From contig NZ_QKYN01000055.1 in assembly GCF_003258295.1 (NCBI RefSeq), positions 1 to 50,472 of the forward strand: a stretch of DNA of 50,472 nt. Reading direction: 5' to 3'. This stretch comes from Streptacidiphilus pinicola (GTDB lineage: Bacteria; Actinomycetota; Actinomycetes; Streptomycetales; Streptomycetaceae). The notes under the pieces were generated by a model, which saw nothing but the letters and a program-made list of their open reading frames with translations, did no database searches and had not been told where the DNA came from. Below are positions 39,755 to 48,889 of this stretch, one piece after another; position 1 is the stretch's first letter; each line of letters begins with the position of its first letter. The position numbers and the translations under genes are program-made.

Positions 39755-40768
39755 TCAGGTGCGCGGGACCGACTGGTGGAGCAGGACCAGTGGTGCGGAG
39801 CAGGAGTTCTGGACGAGATAGACGTCCCAGGTGTGCGCCGGGTCGGTCTGGCTCGGGTAGAGCAGCGCGAAGACCTCGACGCCGAGGTAGTTGCCGAGGC
39901 CCTGCACGGCCGGCTGCTCGGTCTGCTTGGTGGCCTGCAGGACGCAGGCGGGCGCGGTGGGCTGCGCCGGGTTCGCCGAGGTGTTCTCGGGCCCGCCGTT
40001 CGGCGTGACGGCCGCGCCGACGCCGGAGGGGGATGTGCCGGCCGCGGGCGTGCCGAACGGTGTGGCCGCGCCCGAGTCCGAGGCGGAGGGCATGGTGCCC
40101 GCCGCGTGGCCGGAGGCGTGCAGGCGGGTGTCGCTCGCCAGCCGCTGGACCTCGGTGGCCAGGTTCTCCTGGGTGAAGTCGTAGACGGGCGCGGCAGCGG
40201 CCTTCGGGCTCGGCTGGGTGACGCTCGTGCCACCGGAGCTCGCGCTGGTGCTGTCGGTGCTGTCGAGGTCGCCCCCACGGGAGACGGCGACGCCGATACC
40301 GCCGGCCGCGATGAAGATCGCCAGCGTGGCCATCACCCGGCGCATCCGGGTGGAGCGGCGCGACCGGTTCTTCGGCCGGTTGTCCTCGGGTCGCTCGCCC
40401 GCCGTCTTCCGGTGGGTCCGGCCACGGCCGGAGCCTCCGTCCGCGGTGTCTTCGGCGGCGTCGCCTTCCGGCGCGTCCTCGTCGGCCTCCGCGGTGTCTT
40501 CGGGGGCGTCCTCGGTCGGGTGCGCGCGCTCCGCCGCCAGGGCGGCGTCGATGCGGGCGACCACGTCCTCGGGCATCGGACCAGGCTCGGGCTCGTCGCC
40601 CAGCAGCGTGGTCAGTTCCGCGAGCGCGGCGTAGGTCTCCTGGCAGTCCGCACAGGTGGCGAGGTGCTCGGTGAGCTCGGCGCTCTGCTCAGGGGTGAGC
40701 AGCTCCTCGGCGTGCTCGGCCAGGAGTTCGACGTCGGGGTGAGCCGGGTGCAGCGTGGAGTCGCTCAT
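39755..40768 (-). CDS. rsmA: RsmA-like anti-sigma factor (zinc-finger family) of SigM
   Basis: A 337-residue membrane protein. The N-terminal anti-sigma domain has the His-x3-Cys-x2-Cys motif in [15 protein letters not shown]. An acidic Ala/Asp/Glu-rich linker follows, one membrane helix at about 147-165 ([18 protein letters not shown]), and a Ser/Thr/Pro-rich outer domain. In S. coelicolor RsmA, a SigM antagonist, is reported to bind a [2Fe-2S] cluster. ATG start at 40768 overlaps the sigM stop by four bases (ATGA), giving coupled synthesis. Confidence 0.88.
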   Translation of the reverse strand: MSDSTLHPAHPDVELLAEHAEELLTPEQSAELTEHLATCADCQETYAALAELTTLLGDEPEPGPMPEDVVARIDAALAAERAHPTEDAPEDTAEADEDAPEGDAAEDTADGGSGRGRTHRKTAGERPEDNRPKNRSRRSTRMRRVMATLAIFIAAGGIGVAVSRGGDLDSTDSTSASSGGTSVTQPSPKAAAAPVYDFTQENLATEVQRLASDTRLHASGHAAGTMPSASDSGAATPFGTPAAGTSPSGVGAAVTPNGGPENTSANPAQPTAPACVLQATKQTEQPAVQGLGNYLGVEVFALLYPSQTDPAHTWDVYLVQNSCSAPLVLLHQSVPRT

Positions 40769-41511
40769 GCCTTCAGCTCACCTCCTGCGGCGCCTGCGGT
40801 CTCGGTCGCGGTCTGTGTCCCCTTCGAGGAGGGGGCCCTCTCCGGCGATGGGACGCGGGAGGCGGGCTTTGGGTTCCCCGCGCCCGGTCGACCAAGATCA
40901 CTAACTGTTTCACGTGTGACAGTTGATGATCTTGATCCGGGCGGAGCGCCGTTGTTCCGCAGATGGCTCAGGTGCGGCAGCAGCTTGCCCCGCGCCCGCG
41001 CACAGCGGCTCTTCACCGTGCCGGTGGGCACGCCCAGCAGCTCGGCCGCCTCCGCGACGGAGTAGCCCTCCATGTCGACCAGGACCAGGGCGGCGCGCTG
41101 GTCCTGCGGCAGGGTGGCCAGAGCGGCGGCCAGCTCGCGGCGCAGTTCGCCCCGCTCGGCCGACACGTCCGCACCCTCGTCGTGGCCGGCCGCCTTCTCC
41201 AGCACCGTCTCGTCCTCGACCAGCCGGGTGCGGCGGGTGGACGTGCGGCGGGCGCGGTCCAGGCAGGCATTGACGACGATGCGGTGCAGCCAGGTGGTCA
41301 CCGCCGAGCGGCCCTGGAAGGTGTGGGCGGCCCGGAACGCCGAGACCATCGCGTCCTGCACGGCGTCGGCGGCCTCCTCGCGGTCGCCGAGGGTGCGCAG
41401 GGCGACCGCCCAGAGGCGGTCGCGGTGGCGGCGCACCAGCTCGCCGAAGGCGTCAGGATCGCCCTCCACATGGCGACGCAGCAGCTCTGCGTCCTCGACC
41501 GGATCGGTCAC
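40765..41511 (-). CDS. sigM: ECF sigma factor SigM
   Basis: A 248-residue ECF sigma factor. Region 2 spans FGELVRRHRDRLWAVALRTLGD to FRAAHTFQGRSAVTTWLHRIVVN; region 4 holds LPQDQRAALVLVDMEGYSVAEAAELLGVPTGTVKSRCARARGKLL. About 60 residues of low-complexity tail follow region 4; part of it is encoded by a parS-like palindrome. GTG 41511 is preferred (ggaggg upstream); GTG 41523 and 41538 are alternatives. It overlaps its anti-sigma gene. Confidence 0.92.
   Translation of the reverse strand: MTDPVEDAELLRRHVEGDPDAFGELVRRHRDRLWAVALRTLGDREEAADAVQDAMVSAFRAAHTFQGRSAVTTWLHRIVVNACLDRARRTSTRRTRLVEDETVLEKAAGHDEGADVSAERGELRRELAAALATLPQDQRAALVLVDMEGYSVAEAAELLGVPTGTVKSRCARARGKLLPHLSHLRNNGAPPGSRSSTVTRETVSDLGRPGAGNPKPASRVPSPERAPSSKGTQTATETAGAAGGELKA
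40894..40935. promoter_or_regulatory. parS: parS-like centromere site 3 inside sigM
   Basis: The core TGTTTCACGTGTGACA (40907-40922) differs by two bases from the ParB target. It lies at the exact centre of a longer inverted repeat with caagatca (40894-40901) and tgatcttg (40928-40935) at its ends, inside the sequence that encodes the sigM tail. Confidence 0.65.
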
Positions 41512-41591
41512 CTGGCCCTCCACCCCCCTCGATCTCACGGCTGGTCCGCGCGGAAGTCGTGGTCAAGCCTGCCATCTCGGAGGTGTCCGCG

Positions 41592-43604
41592 TCAGCCCAG
41601 GACCTGGATCTCGGAGATGCCACCCCGGTAGTTCCCAGGCTGGGACGCGTCCGCGGGCAGGGATGTGACGTGGATCAACACGTAGCGGGTCTGCACCGGC
41701 TTGGCCAGCACGCCGCTGTCCAGGCTGGTGCCGGCGAGCAGGCCGTCGTTGCTGATCCGCTGGGTGAAGCCGCTCAGGTCCAGCGGCTCGCTCGTGGCGC
41801 CCGCGGGGGCGGCGAGGATCTCCTGGGCCTGCCCGGCGAAGGGCAGCAGCACCTTGACCTCGGAGACGCTCTGCACGCTGCCGAGGTCGACCACGATGCC
41901 GCTGCCGTCCTTGCGGGTCGGCAGGTTTCCGAAGTTCGGATAGCCGTTGTAGGAGGAGGTGATCCAGGCGGTGTCGCTCTTGCCGTCGATCGCCATGGGC
42001 GCCTTGGCGCCCGCTATCGGCACGTCCAGCGGCGAGAACTCGGAGTCGGAGGAGAGGGACAGCTGCTTCAGCGAGCGCCCGGTGTTGCCTTGGCCGGACT
42101 GGTGCCCGCCGCCGCTCTGACCGCCCTGGCCCTGGCTCAGCTGCGTGTCGGTGCTGCCGGCGTTGTTGCGGGACATCAGCGCCTCCGCGGTGCCCCAGCT
42201 GCCCAGCGCGATGGCGCCCAGCACGACCAGGGACACGGCCCACTTGAGCGCCTTGCCCGAGCGGCCCGGCAGGGCCGGCTGCGGCGCGGGCGGCGCCTGC
42301 GGCGGACGGGGTGGGCGCGGCACGCTCGGCGTCACCGTCGTCGCGGCGGAGGACGCGGCCGCGCCGGGCCGGCGTCCGGCGTCGCGGTTGCTCGGGTAGC
42401 TGGGCAGCACCAGCGGCTCGGGCTCGGGCTGGCGCACCTTGGGCAGCTCGGCGATCGCCTTGGCGAGCTCCTCGGGCGTCGTGATCGGCGTCAGCTTGCC
42501 GCCGGGCGGCGTGCACAGCGTCCGCGCGGTGAGGTCCGACAGGCCGCGGTGCACGCCCGCCTTGACCCGCTCGGCCGGCACGGTGCCGAGATCGCGCGGG
42601 AGACCGCGCAGGCCGTGCCCGCCCTCGGGGTAGGGCCAGCGGTGGGTCAGCGACGCGAAGAGCAGTGCGCCGATCGCGCGGGTGTCCTGCAGCGCGGCGT
42701 CGGTCTTGTCGTCCGACTCGATACCGCGCAGGGCGGCGTTCACGGCGAGGCCGTCGATCCGGTGCTGCCCGCTGTCGGTGCGCAGCACGGACGCGGGCGT
42801 GAGCCGCAGGTGCGCGAGGCCGCGCCGGTGCGCGGCGTTCATCGCGTCCGCGAGCTGACGGACCAACTGGTACGCCTCGTAGGGCTCCAGCGGTTCGGCG
42901 AGCAGCAGCGTGTCCAGGCCCGTGGCGTCCGGCAGCCACTCGCGCACCACGTAGACGATGTCGCCGTCCACGACGGCGTCGAGGACCTGCACGAAGCGCG
43001 GGTCGCCCAGCAGCGCCGCCTGCCGCGCGGCGGCGAGCACGCGCTTGGCTCGGGGGTGCGCGGCGGCGATGAGGTGGATGCCGACGGCGCGGCGCAGCTT
43101 CTCGTCGACGGCCCGCCAGGAACTGAAGACCTCGTTGCTGGTGGTGCACTCCTCCAGCCGGTAGCGCCGGGCGATCCGGTCGCCGCTGTGCCGGACGGGC
43201 GCGGCGACTGACGGCTCCTCGGCAGCGGCGGCGTCGGCGGCCTTCGCGTCCTCGGCGGGGGCGTCAGCCGACGTGACGGCAGCGACAGTTGCCGGCTCCT
43301 CGGCGACCTCGGCGGCCGCTGTGACCTGTGCGGCTTCCGCGGCCTCGGCGGACTCCGTGACCTCGCCGGTCTCCGTGAGCTCGGCGGTCGCGTCGGCCTG
43401 CACGGCCCCGGCGGCGTCGGCCGTCTCCGTGGCCTCGGCCGTGGCCGAGGCGTCGTCGGGGACGTCCGGTTCCGAGGTCAGCTCGGCGGCGAGGGCCTCG
43501 ACGGACATCCGGGCGGTCGCCTCCGAAGCCTGCTCCGTTCGCCCTACGTCCGCCCGAGGGCGGCCCGTGGTCGCCCCCACGGCCGTCTCGCTGCGCTCAG
43601 CCAC
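41592..43604 (-). CDS. Pseudokinase membrane protein with C-terminal discoidin-like domain (MurJ-associated)
   Basis: A 670-residue protein. An Ala/Glu/Thr-rich N-terminus (1-145) precedes a protein-kinase fold (about 148-385) that has lost catalysis: no glycine loop (CTTSNEVFSSW), no VAIK lysine (AVGIHLI), HRD replaced by HLRLTP, no clear DFG. A Pro-rich linker, a membrane helix at about 445-465 and an outer domain resembling F5/8 type C (FSPLDV to ISEIQVLG) follow. In mycobacteria the equivalent pseudokinase and outer domain are fused to MviN/MurJ. GTG start at 43604. Confidence 0.85.
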   Translation of the reverse strand: MAERSETAVGATTGRPRADVGRTEQASEATARMSVEALAAELTSEPDVPDDASATAEATETADAAGAVQADATAELTETGEVTESAEAAEAAQVTAAAEVAEEPATVAAVTSADAPAEDAKAADAAAAEEPSVAAPVRHSGDRIARRYRLEECTTSNEVFSSWRAVDEKLRRAVGIHLIAAAHPRAKRVLAAARQAALLGDPRFVQVLDAVVDGDIVYVVREWLPDATGLDTLLLAEPLEPYEAYQLVRQLADAMNAAHRRGLAHLRLTPASVLRTDSGQHRIDGLAVNAALRGIESDDKTDAALQDTRAIGALLFASLTHRWPYPEGGHGLRGLPRDLGTVPAERVKAGVHRGLSDLTARTLCTPPGGKLTPITTPEELAKAIAELPKVRQPEPEPLVLPSYPSNRDAGRRPGAAASSAATTVTPSVPRPPRPPQAPPAPQPALPGRSGKALKWAVSLVVLGAIALGSWGTAEALMSRNNAGSTDTQLSQGQGGQSGGGHQSGQGNTGRSLKQLSLSSDSEFSPLDVPIAGAKAPMAIDGKSDTAWITSSYNGYPNFGNLPTRKDGSGIVVDLGSVQSVSEVKVLLPFAGQAQEILAAPAGATSEPLDLSGFTQRISNDGLLAGTSLDSGVLAKPVQTRYVLIHVTSLPADASQPGNYRGGISEIQVLG

Positions 43605-43777
43605 CGTTGCCCTGCCTCCCCGAACCGCACTGCCGTCGATCCCATGCCGGGACCGTGCATCCGACGCGAGCCCGGCCCACGATCAATTGTGCCAACTCGC
43701 CGCGCCTCCTACGACCGTCGGAAGGCCCCGATGGTTGCCCGGCCCGGCGAATCTCCTGGTGGGAAATCCGGTGTCCG

Positions 43778-46195
43778 CTAGCGTCCGATTTTCGCGCGGA
43801 CCATGCCGAGAAGCGAGTTGAGCTCCTCGATGCGCATCCGCTTGGCCACGACCAGGAACAGACCCATCTGGACGACACCGCCGACGACCAGCGCGGCGAT
43901 GCCGCCGACGCGGCCCTCACCGAGCGCTCCCAGTACCGCGAAGCAGAGGGCCGCGCCCACCACGGCCGGCAGCACGCTCGCGCCGATCAGCTTGGAGTAG
44001 GTGCGCTTGATGCGGTCGCCGTCCAGGTCGCCGATCCGGCGACGCAGCCGCGGCACGGCCACCAGCAGGCCGACCACGTAGGCGGCGCCGTAGACGAAGG
44101 CCATGCCGGTCACGGCCCACTTGGCGGGCAGCGCCACATAGCAGGCGGCGGAGAGCACCGCCTGGGTGACGGCCACCCAGACCGTGTTGTAGAAGGGCGT
44201 GCGGGTGTCCTCGTAGGCGTAGAACCCGCGCAGCAGCACGTACTGGGCCGAGAACGGGATCAGCCCCAGCGCGAAGGCGGAGACCATGTAGCCGACGGAG
44301 ACGTTGCCGTAGATCGTGGCACCGATCGCGGGGCCGAGGGCGAGGAACGCGAACGCGCCCGGGACGATCGCCACGGCGGAGGTGCGCAGGCCGTAGGAGA
44401 GGTCGTCGCGGACCGAGACGCCGTCCTCGTCGGCGGCGGCGCGAGAGATCCGCGGCAGCACCGCGCTCATGATGGAGACGGTGATGACCGCCTGCGGCAG
44501 CTGCCAGATCAGCAGGGCGTTCTGGTAGGCCGCCAGGCCCTTGCCCGCGTCGCCGGCGGAGTCGCCGGCGGCCGTCGCGAGCTGGGTGACGACCAGGAAG
44601 CCGGCCTGGTTGGCGAGCACGAAAAGGAAGGTCCACTTGGCCAGCTTGGCGGCGTGGCCGAGACCGTGGCCGCGCCAGTCGAAGCGCGGCCGGAAGCGCA
44701 GGCCGGAGTGGCGCAGGTAGGGGAACATCGCCAGCGACTGGACCACCAGGCCCAGCAGCGTGCCCACGCCGAGCAGCTGGACGCCCGCCGAGGGGATGGT
44801 GGCGGGGTCCATCTGGGTGGTCGACCAGGGCCCGTAGACCCAGATGAACATCGAGAAGGTGAAGATGACGACGATGTTGTTCAGGACCGGGGTCCACATC
44901 ATCGGCCCGAACTTGCCGCGCGCGTTCAGGATCTGACCCATGACCACGTGCAGGCCCATGAAGAAGATCGTGGGCAGGCAGTAGCGGGTCAGCGCCACGC
45001 TCACGTTCGCCGAGGCGGGGTTCGACATGGCCGCGTTGGAGACTGCCCGGACCAGCAGCGGAGCGGCGATCACCGTGGCCGCGACGACGACGCCCAGGCC
45101 GACGATGACCAGGGTCAGCAGTCTGTTGGCGTAGGCCTCGCCGTTGTCCTCGTCGTTCTTCATGCTGCGGACCAGCTGGGGCACGAAGACCGCGTTGAGC
45201 GCGCCGCCGCCGACCAGGATGTAGATCATGGTCGGCAGGGTGTTGGCGACGCTGTAGCGGTCGCCCAGGACGGCCACGCCGATCGCCGAGGCGATCACCA
45301 TGGTGCGCAGGAAGCCGGTGCCGCGGGAGACGAGCGTGCCGGCAGCCATGATGGCGCTGGAGTTGAGCAGGCTCGCGACCTTGCCCTTGGGCGCGCCGGG
45401 GGCCTCGGGCTGTGCCTCCTCCGGCTCGGCTCGCGGCAGGTCCTGCGGCAGCAGCGGGATGCTGCCGGTGGTCTCGGCGACGCTGTCACCGCCCGCCTCG
45501 CCGTACAGGCTCGGGCCGCTGTCGCGGAACAGGAAGTCGTACGCCTCGTCCTGGGCGCGGTGCTGCTGCGCCTGGGCGTGGTCGCGCGCCTGCTGGCGCC
45601 GCCCGGCGCCACTGATCAGCTCGTCCACGCCGAGGTACTGCTCGGACCCGGGCTGGCCGGGCTGGGGCGGCTGACCATGCTGCGGGTACGGCGGCTGCCC
45701 GGGCTGCTGCTGCGAGGGGTCCTGCGGCCAGCCCTGGGCGCCGGACTGCTGCGGCGGGAGCTGCTGCGGGTCGGCGTAGGCCTGGCTGAAGCCCTGCGGC
45801 TGGTACGCCTGCCCCGGCTGGCCCGGGTAGGACTGCTGCTGCGGCGGCGCGTACGGCGGCGTCTCGGGGTAGGCCTGGGCCGGGTACGCCGGGTCGGCGT
45901 AGCCCTGCTCGGCGTACGGCTGCCCATAAGGCGCCTGCCCGTGTGCCGGCGGCACGCCCTGGGCCGGGCCCTGCGGCTGGAACGGCGGCTGCGGTGGGGG
46001 CGGGTAGCCGCCCTCCGGGTACGCGGCCCGGTCCGGCTGCGGGGCGGCGGGTGCGTGCGGGTCCGTCGCGTACGGGTCGGTGGCGTACGGGTCGTGCGCG
46101 TAGGTCTGGTCGAGGTAGGGATCGGGCGCCTGGTGCGCCGCGTAGGGGCCTGCGGAGCCGCCCTGCGGGGTCCTGCCGTCTCGCGGCGCGGTCAT
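43778..46195 (-). CDS. murJ: Lipid II flippase MurJ (MviN)
   Basis: An 805-residue protein: a disordered N-terminus of about 270 residues rich in Pro, Gln, Tyr and Gly, with DPYATDP repeats, then the MOP-family flippase core of about 14 helices starting at SSAIMAAGTLVSRGTGFLRT, with PTIFFMGLHVVMGQILNARGKFGPM and LLRGFYAYEDTRTPFYN. It moves lipid II across the membrane. The ATG at 46195 overlaps the stop of the DUF6049 gene by four bases (ATGA). The pseudokinase gene lies downstream after 173 bases. Confidence 0.95.
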   Translation of the reverse strand: MTAPRDGRTPQGGSAGPYAAHQAPDPYLDQTYAHDPYATDPYATDPHAPAAPQPDRAAYPEGGYPPPPQPPFQPQGPAQGVPPAHGQAPYGQPYAEQGYADPAYPAQAYPETPPYAPPQQQSYPGQPGQAYQPQGFSQAYADPQQLPPQQSGAQGWPQDPSQQQPGQPPYPQHGQPPQPGQPGSEQYLGVDELISGAGRRQQARDHAQAQQHRAQDEAYDFLFRDSGPSLYGEAGGDSVAETTGSIPLLPQDLPRAEPEEAQPEAPGAPKGKVASLLNSSAIMAAGTLVSRGTGFLRTMVIASAIGVAVLGDRYSVANTLPTMIYILVGGGALNAVFVPQLVRSMKNDEDNGEAYANRLLTLVIVGLGVVVAATVIAAPLLVRAVSNAAMSNPASANVSVALTRYCLPTIFFMGLHVVMGQILNARGKFGPMMWTPVLNNIVVIFTFSMFIWVYGPWSTTQMDPATIPSAGVQLLGVGTLLGLVVQSLAMFPYLRHSGLRFRPRFDWRGHGLGHAAKLAKWTFLFVLANQAGFLVVTQLATAAGDSAGDAGKGLAAYQNALLIWQLPQAVITVSIMSAVLPRISRAAADEDGVSVRDDLSYGLRTSAVAIVPGAFAFLALGPAIGATIYGNVSVGYMVSAFALGLIPFSAQYVLLRGFYAYEDTRTPFYNTVWVAVTQAVLSAACYVALPAKWAVTGMAFVYGAAYVVGLLVAVPRLRRRIGDLDGDRIKRTYSKLIGASVLPAVVGAALCFAVLGALGEGRVGGIAALVVGGVVQMGLFLVVAKRMRIEELNSLLGMVRAKIGR

Positions 46196-48612
46196 GCGTC
46201 TGCCTCCTGGTCCTCGGTGGCCGTCGGGTCCTGGGGACCCTCGGCGGTGGCGGCGGCGAGGGCCGCGTTCTTCTTGCGCTTCCAGTAGAGCCGCAGACCG
46301 GCCAGGACGACGAGCAACCCGCCGCTGGCCATGACGGCGATGACGCCGCTCGACACGGAGGTGACGCTGACGGTGAAGGACTGCTGGCTGATCACGGACT
46401 GGTCCTGCGCGGACCTGAGCTCCGCGAGCATCTGGACCTGGCCGTTGGCGGTGGCCGTGACCTTGAAGCGGACCGTGGACTTGGTCCGGCCGCCGGCGAC
46501 CGCGATGGGCTGGTCCTGCTGCCCGTCGATCTTCAGGCGAGGATATCCGGAACCGATGACTTCCAGGTGCAGGTAGAGCCGCGTGACGGGCTGTTCGAGG
46601 TCGTTCTCCACGCTCACCGCGATGTTGGCGGAGGCGTTGTCGCCGGGCACCACCACGTCGGTGGACTTCTTGAGGATGTAGACCGAGTGCTGCAGCGAGA
46701 ACATGTAGTTGTACATGTCCTGCTGGTACTGCGTGCCGGCAGCGGGGGTGGCCCGCCAACCGGTCGACACCGAGCGGACCATGGCCGCGTTGAACGGCTC
46801 CCGCAGCCGGTCCGGGCGGGTGAGGATGCGCTGCAGCTGGGTCAGGCCGTCCTGGGTGCCCTTGAGCGCCTCGACGGCGATGCCGTTCAGCTCGGTGGCC
46901 CGGACGGCGGACGGGTAGCTCTGGGCGGACGGGACGTGCGTGTCCGCGCCGACGCTGGCTCCGTCGCCGACGACGGTCTTCAGGTCCACGGGCTGCACCC
47001 AGGAGCCGCCCTGCCCGGCGGTCAGGGCCCGGACCAGGGTCTGTGCGGTGGCCGCGGAGAGGTTGCGCGGCGGCTGCACCACGATGTCGCGCTGCTGGTC
47101 GGGCCGCTCCAGGCTGATCGCCAGGGTCTCGGCCAGGAACTGCTGGACCGCGGCGGTCTGCTCGGCCTGGGTGGAGAGGTCCCCGGCGAAGAGCTTGGTC
47201 AGCTCGCCGTCGGCGACCACGGCCGTCATCCCGCTGCTGATCTTACGCGCGGCGTTCGGCGTGTAGTTCAGGTTGGTGCTGTCCGGCATGGCGGCGCCGT
47301 TGACGATGACCTCGCTCGCGCCCATGCTCCTGGCCAGCGACACGACGGAGGGGTCGACCCAGCCCTGGTAGGGCCAGGCGACGTCGTGGGCGGCGTCCAC
47401 CTGCAGCCGGTCCAGGCCGACGCTGTTGCCGACCACCGGCAGCAGCGAGCTCACCTGGCTGCGCGCGGTGGAGTTGTGGGCCAGCGCCGCGAGGTCCGGG
47501 TCCGCGTAGGGGAGCGAGACGACGTCCTGCTTGTTCGGGGCGGCCAGGGTGGTCTGCAGTTGGGCGAGCCAGCTCTTGGCGGTCTGCGAGGCGTTCTGGG
47601 CCTGGAGGCAGTGGCAGGTGGCGTTGGCGCCGCCCGGGTCCGAGGCGGTGGCCACCTGGTAGTTGCCGGTCATCGCGTTGACCGTGTCGATCAGATCGGG
47701 GTCGATCATCCAGGTCAGGTGCAGGCCGGGGTTGGCCTGGCCGATCAGCGCCAGCTGGCCGAGCCGGCCCTCGGGGGCGAGCGAGCCGTTCAGGTCGCTG
47801 GTGAGCACGGGCTGCTCGGCGTGGGAGGAGGGGTCGACGTAGGTCTGCGCCTGCAGGGTCGGCGGGTTGGTCACCGGCCACAGGGTGGCCACCTTGGTGG
47901 CCTTGGCGGTGGAGTCCTTGGCGCGCAGCGGCAGGAAGGTCCGCGCGATGCCGAGGGCGGCGAGGCCCGCGTCGGCGTTGGCGGTGGTCTGCGCGTCGAC
48001 GCCGAGGGAGTAGACGCCGTCGGGGTTGGCGCCGAGGCCCAGCTTGGCGATCGGCGCCTTGATCGAGAACGTGGCGGTGGCGCCCGGGGCGAGGGTGCCG
48101 ATCTTCTGCTGCAGGGCCGCGTCCGGTACCTCCGACCCGTCGTTCTGCGTGGGCCGGCCGCCGGAGGCGGAGAAGGCGTCGATCGCGGAGCGGCTGTCCA
48201 GCGCCCGGCCCGTGGTCGTCAGCCCGACGTGCAGGCCCTGTATGGCCTCGGAGGTGCTGTTGCGCACCGAGCCGGTCAGGGTCACCTCGCCGTCGGCGGT
48301 GGGGACGGCCGGGTTGACGGTGTTGATCGTCACGTCGACGGCGGAGCGGCTGTCGGTGGGGGCGAGCGAGGTGGCGTCGACGGCGTGCTGCAGTGCCGGG
48401 GGCAGTTCGGCGACGCTGATCCGGGGTGCGGCCTGCGCGGCGGGGGCGAGCGTCGGGCCGGCCAGCACAACCAGGCCGGAGGCGAGCGTCAGTCGTCCGA
48501 GGCGGCGCAGCGCGCCGCGGGCACGCCCGTCCGGGCGCCCGCCGCCGGTGTGGCTCTCACCACGTTCCGGCCGGCCGCCTGCCCGCCACCTCCCCGTCGC
48601 CGCCTCGCCCAC
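46192..48612 (-). CDS. DUF6049 secreted/membrane protein upstream of murJ
   Basis: A protein of about 806 residues: a signal-peptide-like segment (RRLGRLTLASGLVVLAGPTLAPAAQA), a very long extracellular part, then a C-terminal membrane helix (GVIAVMASGGLLVVLAGLRL) and a short basic/acidic tail. It corresponds to the large protein encoded next to murJ in actinobacteria (Rv3909-like), with no known activity. The start is uncertain: GTG 48612 has a good gagga site, ATG 48699 is the next candidate. It is coupled to murJ by an ATGA overlap. Confidence 0.82.
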   Translation of the reverse strand: MGEAATGRWRAGGRPERGESHTGGGRPDGRARGALRRLGRLTLASGLVVLAGPTLAPAAQAAPRISVAELPPALQHAVDATSLAPTDSRSAVDVTINTVNPAVPTADGEVTLTGSVRNSTSEAIQGLHVGLTTTGRALDSRSAIDAFSASGGRPTQNDGSEVPDAALQQKIGTLAPGATATFSIKAPIAKLGLGANPDGVYSLGVDAQTTANADAGLAALGIARTFLPLRAKDSTAKATKVATLWPVTNPPTLQAQTYVDPSSHAEQPVLTSDLNGSLAPEGRLGQLALIGQANPGLHLTWMIDPDLIDTVNAMTGNYQVATASDPGGANATCHCLQAQNASQTAKSWLAQLQTTLAAPNKQDVVSLPYADPDLAALAHNSTARSQVSSLLPVVGNSVGLDRLQVDAAHDVAWPYQGWVDPSVVSLARSMGASEVIVNGAAMPDSTNLNYTPNAARKISSGMTAVVADGELTKLFAGDLSTQAEQTAAVQQFLAETLAISLERPDQQRDIVVQPPRNLSAATAQTLVRALTAGQGGSWVQPVDLKTVVGDGASVGADTHVPSAQSYPSAVRATELNGIAVEALKGTQDGLTQLQRILTRPDRLREPFNAAMVRSVSTGWRATPAAGTQYQQDMYNYMFSLQHSVYILKKSTDVVVPGDNASANIAVSVENDLEQPVTRLYLHLEVIGSGYPRLKIDGQQDQPIAVAGGRTKSTVRFKVTATANGQVQMLAELRSAQDQSVISQQSFTVSVTSVSSGVIAVMASGGLLVVLAGLRLYWKRKKNAALAAATAEGPQDPTATEDQEADA

Positions 48613-48889
48613 GCGCGTCCTCGCCGTTCTCGTCGCTGTCCCCAGGGGTGCCCCACCCGGCGGGGCCGGCGCACAGGCCTGCGCCCCGCGCCCTGGCATG
48701 GTAACGACGCTGAGCCGTGTCGTGTGCCGCAAGGCAGCCCCGGACGGGGGTACGACGCCGTTTCGTGGACGCCCGGTTCCGGTTGTGCGGCTGCTTGTGG
48801 CGGCTGGTCGCGGTACGCGGGGTGGTACGGGCCCCACTCCTTTTAACTGTGCGGCACCAGCTTGGTTCCGCCCCGTACCCTTGTCTGTC

